A stretch of DNA of 64,000 bases from Alternaria dauci (Eukaryota > Ascomycota > Dothideomycetes > Pleosporales > Pleosporaceae), in assembly GCF_042100115.1 (NCBI RefSeq), contig NC_091277.1, positions 930,001-994,000 of the forward strand. Reading direction: 5' to 3'. A model generated the notes under the pieces. That model saw only the letters and a program-made list of their open reading frames with translations. It was not told where the DNA came from and ran no database searches. The position numbers were made by a program, and so were the translations under genes. Below are positions 54,587 through 64,000 of the stretch, one piece after another; positions within the stretch are counted from its first letter, which is position 1, and each line of letters begins with the position of its first letter.

Positions 54587-57203
54587 TAAAGCCCCCTCTT
54601 TCCAAGACGAACAGTCTCGCCCCACTCTTCTCTCATCATTTATCTGACTCAAACCGAAAACATGATATACTCTTAACGCAATTCGTGTCCAAGTGGTGGA
54701 GTGAAGCATCGTTGCGTGTTGAAGAGTTCAGTGCGACGTCATCATCGCCAAGTGGACCCACTTTTAGCGGGTTGCTACTTTACCGCTTCTTCACCTTACA
54801 AACCTTCCAGTATACACCCAGCACTCGCCATGTCCGTCGGTGTGAGAACCACCACTCTCCACTCCACGTTCGCATCATCGCATCATGCTTCTCTGCACTA
54901 TCACGGATGTCGACCACACTCCGACGACACTGCAGGACGACTCATACTCCCGCCGTTTCCGACGTCGCCGGTGAACAGCATTCGGCACCTACGATCTCGG
55001 CGGTTCGGCTGATTGCGCCACAGTCAATCGGAATCCTTACGACCCCGTGGATGTAATTTGCCTTGTCATGACTCCCTGAGAGCCGTTGCTTCCGCTGCAG
55101 GCTCACGAATCCACACTGTAATAGACCACGCGTAGCTCCGGGCGCAGGGCGAAGAGGTCACATTTCCATATTCAGGGATGCCGCGGCTGCCGCTGGAGGA
55201 ACTTAATCCTCTCGTCTTCGTAATTGCGGCTTGAGGCTTGCGTGGCTATCCTACGACAGTAGCTTGAGAGCTAGGCATCCATTGCTTCTTGTCATTGGTT
55301 GGCCAAATCCTCCCTGCGCCCTCATCTACTCGCTAAGCTCTGAGCATATCAACATTGTGCCCTCGACGATATTCCATGTTTCTAGCACGTTGGTGCATCC
55401 GTCTAGATTGAGAAAGTCTATTGTTCAGAATCGAGCCAACGGGGTGTTCACTCATATTTCCTATACTTGGACTACCGTCGTGCCTAGTTTTCTGACTTAG
55501 CGCTCTTTACTGTAAGCTAACATTCTAGATTAGGCTTCCACGATACCTCAAGGGCCCTTGGCGTATCTATTGCTTCACCTGCTGGCCCATGAGAATCGGA
55601 TCTGGATCATTGCTCTAGATCTAGTAAGAGATGCATCCTAGCCGAAGGCTTCCCGAACGGTCGCTGCCGAGACCCTCGTCTAGCCTTGTGGGCCGCTTGT
55701 GAAAACGTTGGGTGTTCAGCCGTTGCATCCACAACGGCAAGACGGGTCGTGGATCCATGGTCGGCCAGATTTTACCGTCACCGTCATGCTGGTGCTCCAA
55801 AGGACCCCTGCATTAGCCTAAAGGTCAAAGGAGATTTCATGGATGAGAAGTCGATTCAGCAAACCTGATTGGAGATCAAGTGAACACCTTCATATGCGAT
55901 AGCAATACTTACATTGCCTCTTGCAGACATGAAGCGTTCCTGTATCCTCATTCGTTCACGTCCGCCCTGCCATTCGTAGTCTTAATCGCAGCCTACTCGT
56001 CTGCGAACCAACGCACACAGCGAGTGCAATCTCTTGGTTACCGGCTCATCAACACTTGAAATTGCACAGCGTAAAGCAAGAATCATATCCTAGACGGCCA
56101 CAGGATAAGACACTTGAATTGGCTGGACCAAGCTATCAAGAAGATATGAGGAACCTCGGCATATCAGTCGTCGAAGCCACCCCAATCACATGCCCTAAAG
56201 CCAATGGCCTTGGCACTAGAATTCAGCCTTACGTGAGCCTACCCTTAGAAGTGTCTTGACTGGTGTACAATTCCATTTCCACCACTACCTACCACTACCT
56301 TGTCCTGCACCGCAGAATCACAGCCTCGATGTGTATCTGTTTTCACTGAATGTAGAGTAGGGCTTAGTGCTTAGCGGGTATTCTCATTGTGGCGGGTGAA
56401 ATTCGGCTAGTCTTAATTGTCTTCGTATGATATCGATTCTAGATCTGGTGGCGCAGCTGGGTGGAGGCTGATGATGGGCTGAAGTGCATTGTACTAGGAT
56501 TGTGGAAGGCCTTGCAGCGATGTGAGGTCATGTGTTTGTGGACATGTCGCCTTGCTTACGTATGTATAATATACTCGGGTAACCTGTTCATGATTACGAA
56601 AAAGTTTGGTTTGATTGAGTCGTCCTACAGGAACCAAAGCCTACCTCCAGGCTATACTTGCTTATCAACACTAAGAAGCTATCAAGTAAGTCGGGGTGTA
56701 TGCCTTTCAGGTGAAATCTAACCCGTAAGGACCTCACTACTCCCAAATCAGGTAATCACTCATACAAAATCATCTGAAATGCCAAGGTATATTTTCCGCG
56801 CACGAGCCCATGCGAATTTGTAGATTCAATAGACTATAGTGTTTCTACATGAGCGTGCATTGGCACAATGTGGACATCAGCGTCGTGATGGTCCTTGATC
56901 AGCTTGTTAAGCTTCTGTCATAAGGTGCAGGCAGTTGCCTCATCATACCCGTCCGTAAACCCATGGGAAGCCCCCATACCAGCAGCAATAATCCGTCGTA
57001 AAGACCCAAAAGAGCGGAAGACCAGCCTGCAAACATGAGGCTGGTTGTCGTTGATAGAACAAGATAAGAAAAAAAGATTCGTGAATCATAATATGCACAG
57101 AAGAAAGATTTGAAAATGACGCAACGGCACACTGCAGAGAAGAATACAGAGCTGCAGGTGGTGACGTCGGCACAATGGTATCCAGAAAAACACTGAGATG
57201 CAC
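54587..57203. other. 2.6-kb gene-poor region
   Basis: No recognisable gene. Right end is the 3' flank of the esdC gene. Confidence 0.45.
56281..56300. repeat. 10-bp tandem duplication (accactacct)x2
   Basis: Two identical direct copies of the 10-mer. Confidence 0.85.
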
Positions 57204-58102
57204 TTAGGAGCGGATGACAACACCCTGGCGGCGGGTGGTCTTCTCCTCGTACACGTACTCGTCCTCAGAGGAGCAGTCAGATGAATCGTCAGAGTATCCG
57301 CAGCGAGCTCCGCCACAGTCGAGTTTGACACGGTCACCAGCGCGCGTGATACCGTAGCGCTGTAATAAAGAGTCAGTGCATGTCTCACGTGCATTCCGTA
57401 CAGTTACAACTTACCTCACAAGTGCAGCATGAGCTACCAGAGCTCACACTCGATGGGCTAGAGCTGTTGGTGGAGCGGCTGGTGAGCGAGGGAACGTCGG
57501 AGCCCTCATCAGAGTCGTAGTCTGATTCGTCGGACGACTCTGCGATTTGTTGCTTGGCGAAGCGGCGGTTGAGGTCCTCAAGTGTTGTCTTGTCGTACTG
57601 GGTGTTGATGACCTGGCGGGTCTCGTGTGGGCGCTGCGGCTTTGGTGCGACGATGCGCTCTGGGCTGAGGCCGCGGCCCTTGGGGATGGAAGCGGTCGAG
57701 ACACGGCGAGATTTGCGGTCTGAGCTGGATGTGGTTGTCTTTGAGCTTGACTTGGCAGCCGGGATGTCGATGATGTTAAGCTTGCGGCCAGTGGTGGGCT
57801 CGGTGGTGTGATCCTTGGCGGGGTCGTGGGAGACATGGTAGCCGTCAATGATGTACTGGATGGATGTGAGCTTCTAGCTTGTTGTATGATATATGAGATT
57901 GGATACATACGTAGTACCAGTAACGCTGTCCCTGCTTCAGAGTCTGTCCTTGGAACTTGAACGAGCCGACCCAGCCACCGGACTTCTTGGGGTCCTTGGA
58001 AAGTGGGAGCTGACCCTGATAGCCGTCCCAAGAGCCGAGCAAGTGCACGGTTTTGCAGTTGGAGGAAGTGCGGAGAGTGAAGTTGAGCTGAATAGCGGCC
58101 AT
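57204..58102 (-). CDS. esdC: EsdC-like protein with AMPK-type glycogen-binding domain
   Basis: Three exons: 58102-57911, 57855-57415, 57359-57204; 262 aa. The N-terminal glycogen-binding (CBM48) domain reads IQLNFTLRTSSNCKTVHLLGSWDGYQGQLPL and GQRYWYYYIIDGYHVSHDP. This protein corresponds to the early-sexual-development factor EsdC of Aspergillus. The C-terminal half is Ser-rich and disordered, then a compact element SCCTCERYGITRAG and CGGARCGYSDDSSDCSSEDE, rich in Cys and Asp/Glu, with VIRS at the end. Introns are 55 bp. A role in sexual development and carbon sensing is by homology. Confidence 0.9.
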
Positions 58103-59962
58103 TGTGGTTTAGTTTCTTTCTGTTGTAAAGATTGGTATTATGATGTAATCGTTTCTTTCGAATTCGTCCGATGCCAAACTAATGGATAGACGTCGAGATT
58201 GCTGATGAAGCCGTGTGTTGAGAGTTTCGTCGAGGTTTGCGAGTATTGCGTTGTCGTTGTGAGTTTGATAGTTCGTTTCGAGCAAGTAGAACTGTGTATT
58301 ACGTTGAAGTGGACCGGCCACAAAGAATTGGATTATTGTAAAAAAAGGGTGGGTATAAAGGTCGACGATGGAGTAGTGATTATTAGATGGCACCAGGCCT
58401 GGGGAGAGAGTAGAGAGGGAGAAGGGGAGGGGTAAAAAGAATAGACAAAAGACGAACACAACAGCTCTGAACTTGACACACTTGCTGAAGAAAAAAAAGA
58501 CGAGATGTGAGCGGCTCCAGGCCTACTTATCTACAGACACTGCATCGCACGGCTGCTGAGCGACAATTGGGCGTTAGCGAGGGGCTGGCAAACCGGCATA
58601 TTGCACTACGCCAACCATGGGCCAGGTCCCGCAGTTCCCGGTAGCGATTGATTACCTGGGCTTGCGTCCACACGCCATGTTCGCAGGGTGTAAGCTGGTA
58701 GCGGGTGTGGAGAGCAGTCTATCGAATGTACGGCGAGCGCTTGATGGTGAAGTGGGAGTGGTGGGCGGCCTTGGTGTGTGTAGCCGGGCGTCTTGCTTCT
58801 GTGCTCCCATTGGCTGATGCGGGCGGGGAATACATAAGTGGGCCGTCACGCAGCGCACCGGCTTGGGGTGAAAACACCAAACCAATGAGAGGCAGAACCC
58901 GGGCGAGCCATGTGATGTCGGGATGTGCAAGGTGCAGATAAGTTTCTGTCACACTGCAGCTTCAACGGGGGCACTGTGGCTCGAGGGCTGACGACAGATG
59001 CAGAGAAATTTGCTTTCCAGGGCTGCTACCTTGATAGCGCTGCAGCCATCCTCCCTGCCGCATACAGACCTATTTACAGTCTTTTCGTACCCGCATCTCA
59101 GCGTCCGTCCAATCATCCAAGCCCAGCTCCATGTCGCTCATCACCAAATGTCCCGAACGAGGGCAATGGGCGGCTAATAAACTTAGTGGCGTGCGACACC
59201 GTCCAACCACAACCTCCCATCACCAACTTCACTTGGACGCAGCATGAGCCGCTTCTCCGGCCACATTGCGGTGACAACATCCGCCATGTGGGAGAAGACC
59301 GGAGTCGATATTGATGATGTGCAGAGTGTGTATGCAATGGTATGACTTTCCAGACAAAGTTGGGCTGTCAGGAGAAAAGAGAATGGCGAGAAAACGCGGC
59401 GAGACGGCGGAGGCACAGCGCTTCGACATTAGATACGGGAAGCGACGGCAGACATGACATTCTCGCTGCCCGACTACGGGCAGTCCACCAAGTGCATGTC
59501 GCTGCTATCGGGTACTGTACCTAGTCCCTTGGGCACACGAGAAGCAGGGGAGACGCTGAGTTGCTGCTGTACCATCGACCATCGGTATGATGAGGTAGGC
59601 CGTTTGTCCTTGACGTCTTTGAAAACCATAGCCTTCTACCCTCGCTAATTGATCATAGCTATGCGAGTGCGCGGGTGGCCTCGGCGAGATTTGATAAACC
59701 AGCTGAGCACCAATCTCAGCATACGCGCCGCAGCCAGTGCATGGAGACTACAGGCACACTGGCGTTCATGGCCTGCCCGTTAGCGTAAAATAATGGTCAC
59801 GCAGACCGGCCACTCCACCGACTGGCTCCTCAACATGCAAAGCTCGCATCTTGACAGGAAGCCACTTGATCTTGCGATCTTGCATGACTAGACGCTGATG
59901 CAGCCATAAGGAAGCATCAGGGTCAACTTCATGTTGCCATTTTCAGTATGCTTCGACCCGAT
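58103..59962. other. Intergenic region
   Basis: The esdC promoter is at the left end and the 3' flank of the tinA-like gene is at the right. No recognisable gene; only short frames with unremarkable composition. Confidence 0.5.
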
Positions 59963-61961
59963 CTAGCAGCCTAGGAGGTTTGCCAATTCTTCTGGTGTCA
60001 ACGTGCTCTTCCTCCTCTTTGGCCTCCCACCGACTCGTGTCTTGACTGAAGTAGACCTGGGTGTCTGCTTCCTGGGAATTTCCTCGGGCACATTAGTGCT
60101 CTTGTCCGTCTTCTTGGTGGAGGTGTTTCCGTCGGTTACAGCGGCTGCTTCCGCGGCCTCTCGTAGTTTGTCTTGGACCGACAGCTTCGGCGATGGCTCG
60201 TCGGGGTGCGCATGTGGGCTCGATAGGCGCTTCTTAGTCTGCAGTAAGTTGTCAGATTCAATGGAACGATGGAAGTCAATATTGGAGGGTGTCCAATACT
60301 AAAGAGGAAGTTGATGAGGATGAAAAGACAACTTTGCTGTCCACCTTTCCAACTTGGTCTGAAGGGCATCACAACTTACATGGCGTGGTCTGTCTTGACT
60401 CGTTGGTCTAGACGCTCGTTCCTCAGATCGTGGTGGTTTGGCTGCAGAGATGGGACGAATGGCCTTGTCCACTTCCACTAGATCTATCTCAGACGCGCCT
60501 GCATTCTCCCCGTCAAGTTGCGACGGTGTGTTCGGAATGGAAGGTGAAAAGGCTACCTTGCGAGGTGATCGAATGGGCGGCTTGTTGCCGTTACTCTCTC
60601 TCAGCGCAGCCTGACTAGGTTGCAACCTGATTCTGAACATGTCGGACCCATTTTTCTTCCCTGGTTGCTCGTGCGGTGCAGGTGAGGGAAGTCGATCGTC
60701 GTCGTTGCGCTCGTCTGTATCGTCCACAACTTCTTCCAAGGCTGAACTAGCGGCATCGTCGGCCTCACTTTCCTCCTGAATCATCGAGAAGCCTTCTCTG
60801 TCGACCGTGTCGAATTCTTGGCCGAATCCCAACCCCATCTTGAGTTCTTCGAGGTTGATGGTGTCGCCGTTGGTCATGCGCTTTCGCCAGGAGTCCATGA
60901 GTATGAACGACTCTCGTAGTCGGGCCTCCATCTTCTCCCAGCCGGCCCGCAGCCTGTGTATCTCCTCTTCGCGCATCTCAACTTCGTCCACTGCCACAAA
61001 GTTTGGGTTGGTGAGGAGGTTCTTCAGGTTGTCGAGCACTGTGTCCATGTCGTCGGCCAATGTCTCGTAGTCGGTGGGCAGCGCGTGCAGCATATCCTGT
61101 CGCGTGTCGTCGTCATCATCACCCAGAACCGAGTGGTCTTCTGTGTCCTGCTTGCAACCGACTTCTGGCATGCCTTGCAGCTCCCGCAGTGTCAACAGCG
61201 TGCTCCGCACAAGACCGATGAGGTTGTCGTTCTCGTCGCTCAGGCTCTGGCTCAAGTGGGTGAGAAACTCGGTCGTCTCCTGCTTCAGGCTGTACTCGGC
61301 ATCGTCGAGACTGGGTGTCTCTTCGCGCACATGGCCCGTGGCAGCGGTCGGGCGTGTGCTGCCGGGGTTGATGGTGATGCTGGCGCCGACCAGGCCCGTC
61401 TTGTTGCCCCGCTGCTGGCTTGTCAGGTGGCTCTTGAGGCGTGCAATCTCCTTGTCGCGCTTCCGCACGTCGTTGGTGCAGCTGGTGCGTATCTGGTCGA
61501 CGGTCGTCTTGAGCCGCTGCATCTCGGCGCGCAGCTTCCGCGCCGACGACTCGGCCGTGTGCAGGGCTTTGCGCGCGGATTGCTCCTGCGCCTGGGCGAG
61601 CGAGAGCTGTCGCGAGAGGTCTGCGTTGCGGTTGTGCTGCTTCTCGAGGGCGGCCGTCTGGCGCGTCGCGTCTGAGCGCAGCTGTCGCAGCGTGTCGGCC
61701 ACGGACTCGCGGTATTCCTGGTCGCGCTATCTACTCATTAGGACGCCTTTCTCTTGCGGGGAAACATGCGTGTGTGCCTACGTCGCGCTTCAATATCAGG
61801 TCGTGCACCAGGTTGATGATCTGGGCCATGGTCGCCTCTTTGCCCCCTTCTCCCCTCGAGGGATGCGCAAACTCAATCGGCGTGCCATTGCGCAACAAGC
61901 CCCGGGCCAGCAGCAGATTGTTGATGTACGTCGATGCCGTCTTGAGGTTGTACGAGTCCAT
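59963..61961 (-). CDS. tinA: TinA-like coiled-coil protein (afadin/alpha-actinin-binding domain)
   Basis: Three exons: 61961-61782, 61726-60380, 60238-59963; 600 aa. The N-terminal region STYINNLLLARGLLRNGTPIEF is the hallmark of the ADIP/TINA family. A long coiled coil follows (about residues 60-180, with EKQHNRNADLSRQLSLAQ as an example), a second helical part (about 230-320), and a Ser/Pro-rich C-terminus. Aspergillus TINA binds the mitotic kinase NIMA and sits at spindle poles, so a role in mitosis is likely by homology. Junctions restore LKRDRDQEYR and PRHTKKRLS. Intron 2 is 141 bp and intron 1 is 55 bp. Confidence 0.8.
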
Positions 61962-62899
61962 GGTCGTCGCAGCCGGCGTCGTTGAGCTTGAGCGAGCTTG
62001 AGCCTGGCCTTGTCGTCCAATGTTTGTTTATCCTAGCGTTCCGATGCCCAGGTCCCTTGCCGTACAGGGAGCAGCCGATCACGCTCGGACCCCCAAGCGT
62101 TCCGTCCCTTCTGCTACCACTCCATCCACGTGGACTGCCATCACCATGCCTCCAAACGTCTCGATTAGTATGTGGCTTTGGTTCCGTGTCCGCATCTGTT
62201 CTCGACCCGTCCATTGTCCTTCTCACCAGCGCAACACCTATACTTCCAAGGTTCATTAGTGTGCCTGGGCGTCCACATCCGTCAGCCAGCCCAAAAACTC
62301 TACTGCCGTAAACGTTCTGTTCCCCTGAGTTTGGGCCCACCACTACTGTCTCCACCATGGCCATCGTCATACTCTTTGCTTATCCCATGGAACCTCCGGA
62401 TGGCGGGTCTGCAAATCAGCAACCAAGGACTCTCCCTAGGCCTGCATGTGTCCTGTCCCATCCAGGCTAAATACACATTTTAGCAGACGATACCTATAGC
62501 ACGAGCACGGCGTGCGTCCAGTCCCCTCAGATATCGGGCGCAAATCCGGGTCTTCTTTCTAGATTGTGCAGGACCTCAGCGCAGCCTCACACACACCATC
62601 TGCGATTGTTTCCTAGTCATGGTTCGCCATTGGAGGGCGATTACCGTATTCCATGCTTCTTCCACGCCACCTACCTTAGCCAAGGGCGTACCCGGCGTAT
62701 GTAAATGAGCTGCATATCTGCATGGCCGCCACGGCGTCCGGAGTCAAGACCGGGGACATCTCGACCTAACGTCGGGGAGACTCAGAAGACCCTACTTAAA
62801 GCTGCTCGCCTATGACGAGGTTGTCCCTGTAGGCTGCATTGCTTTTTAATCGCTGTCGTTGATCTTTCACTCGTTTGTTACTTTCGTTGACGTCTGAAC
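61962..62899. other. Intergenic promoter region
   Basis: Promoters of the tinA-like gene and of the FAD oxidase gene. The ATG at 62145 followed by a GTATGT donor looks like a first exon, but no matching second exon was found. A CTACTTAAAG-type TATA-like stretch lies near 62793. Confidence 0.45.
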
Positions 62900-64000
62900 A
62901 TGGACAAACTCGCGTCCTTTCTACTTGCGACCCTGCTTTTAGGAGCCCAATCTGCTCGTGCCATTCCTACCGAGGCCACAACCAAAGCGTGCAAAGATAT
63001 CGACGCCGCTCTTCCTGGCAAAGTCCTGAGCCCTAGGTTTCTCCAGCTTGAATATGAGCATGAGACGCAGCAGTACTGGGCTACAAATCTCCGCGAAGTC
63101 AACCCCGCATGTATTGTTCAGCCAGAGTCTGCTCAGGATGTATCCGTCGCTATCAAGATCCTGAATAAGTACCCTACTGTCAAACTTGCAACTCGAAGTG
63201 GAGGGCACGACCCGAACACGAACCATGCTGCTGTTGAAGACGGTGTTGTCATCACTATGACAAACCTAGTTGGTGCGAGGTACGATGCAGCAGAAGACGT
63301 TGCCTATGTTCGCCCCGGTGGTGAATGGAACGATGTCATTGGCGATCTAGAAAAGAGCGGGGTGGCTATCACTGGAGGAAGGCTCGGTAAGTTTGAGGTA
63401 TCACAGACGATTGGGAACCCCGACTAACACAGCAAAGGTCTTGTCGGCGTTGGCGGGCTGCTTATGGGCGGAGGTCTGTCGTTTCTTGGTGCCCAAGAAG
63501 GCCTCGCTGCTGATGTTAGTTTGCGCCGAATGTCCTGATAAAATTCATATTGACTGGCCACAGAACATTATCGAATGGGAGACTGTCATGGCGAACGGAT
63601 CCATTGTCAATGTCAACGCAGCAAAACACCCCGATCTTGCGCAAGCCATGCGTGGTTCTGGTAGCCAATTTGGCATCGTCACCCAGTTCAAGACCAAGGT
63701 CCATCACATGGGCGACGTGTGGGGTGGTTCCTGCATATACGACGAGTTGAAAGCCGATGCACTTTACTCTGCTCTGCACAACTTTAACGGCCACGGTGCC
63801 GAAGACCCCAAGGCTGCCATTATCTTTTCGGACCTCGTGCTCGCAGCCGGGGCCAAGACGAAACTTGTCTTTTACTTTTACGATGCTCCCAAGCCGCCCA
63901 CGTCGGGTCCTTTCGCCGACTTCTTCAAGATCCTCAACCCATTGTGTCTGCCCAGGAGACAAAAGTACTCTGAACTGGTAAGTCCACAAGTTGAACACAA
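62900..64000 (+). CDS. Secreted FAD-linked oxidase (BBE/6-hydroxynicotine-oxidase type), 5' part
   Basis: Exons 62900-63386, 63438-63514, 63564-63977; a GTAAGT donor at 63978 opens the next intron and the gene runs off the window. A signal peptide (MDKLASFLLATLLLGAQSARA) leads into the FAD-binding PCMH domain: CIVQPESAQDVSVAI, LATRSGGHD, VRPGGEWNDVI, GLVGVGGLLMGGGLSF and GSGSQFGIVT. The His of RSGGH is the usual site of covalent 8-alpha-FAD attachment; whether it carries covalent FAD is inference. The C-terminal BBE domain must lie beyond the window. The substrate is unknown. Confidence 0.9.

Noticed and set aside
61873..62370. 165-codon minus frame at the start of the tinA-like gene
   Set aside because: It overlaps the first exon in another frame; that exon encodes a recognised domain.
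62145..62480. Possible first exon (ATG then GTATGT donor) on the plus strand
   Set aside because: No acceptor leads to a recognisable second exon.
1..64000. CRISPR arrays, prophage, biosynthetic gene cluster
   Set aside because: Spliced eukaryotic genes throughout; no regularly spaced repeats; no polyketide, peptide or terpene synthase core enzyme.

Overview
The window reads as nuclear DNA of a filamentous ascomycete (Pezizomycotina). The evidence is dense protein genes with many 46-64 bp spliceosomal introns (GT donors, CTRAC-type branch sites close to the acceptor) and typically fungal families: PalC, EsdC, a TinA-like protein, a HET-domain protein and a PTH11/rhodopsin-like receptor. Protein similarity suggests Dothideomycetes, perhaps Pleosporales, but this is a judgement from recognition and not from an alignment. 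No prophage, CRISPR, rRNA or intact transposon was seen. Exon-intron models were built by hand; each listed multi-exon model has a coding length divisible by three and restores recognisable family sequence across its junctions.

Layout. 1-8 kb holds three minus-strand genes: methylmalonate-semialdehyde dehydrogenase, calnexin, and a Reg1-like PP1-targeting protein. 9.9-16.9 kb holds a 14-TM MFS exporter, a small Cys-containing protein, a complex I subunit (NDUFB10/PDSW), palC and a GT34 glycosyltransferase. 18-20 kb has a split tRNA-Asp and an amino-acid/GABA-type permease, followed by 3.3 kb without a convincing gene. 23.4-31.6 kb has a rhodopsin-like membrane protein, an FAD monooxygenase-like enzyme, the mitochondrial citrate carrier and a HyuA-DUF917 fusion protein with a paired GATA site upstream. 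31.7-38.2 kb is more accessory: a decayed 2 kb stretch, a lysine methyltransferase-like gene, a sugar-transporter relic and a HET gene. 39-48.5 kb holds an SCP2 protein with a PTS1 tail, an F-box protein, a PPxY arrestin, a Tgl2-like lipase, V-ATPase subunit G and Pet117. 50-54.6 kb holds a Gly-rich surface protein and small Cys-rich ORFs in a gene-poor stretch. 57.2-64 kb has esdC, a tinA-like gene and the 5' part of a secreted FAD-linked oxidase that runs off the window.

Most genes are independent housekeeping or regulatory functions; I see no biosynthetic cluster. A theme is mitochondria: MMSDH, the citrate carrier, NDUFB10, Tgl2 and Pet117. The most unusual signals are in gene structure rather than gene content. 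The Tgl2-like gene needs ten exons, three of them 8, 10 and 2 nt long, the last being stwintron-like. VMA10 has an intron directly after its ATG with a GC donor, plus a 9-nt exon. The permease has a second GC-AG intron. The FAD monooxygenase seems to need a GA-AG intron. The tRNA-Asp has a 16-nt intron and a D-loop one G short.
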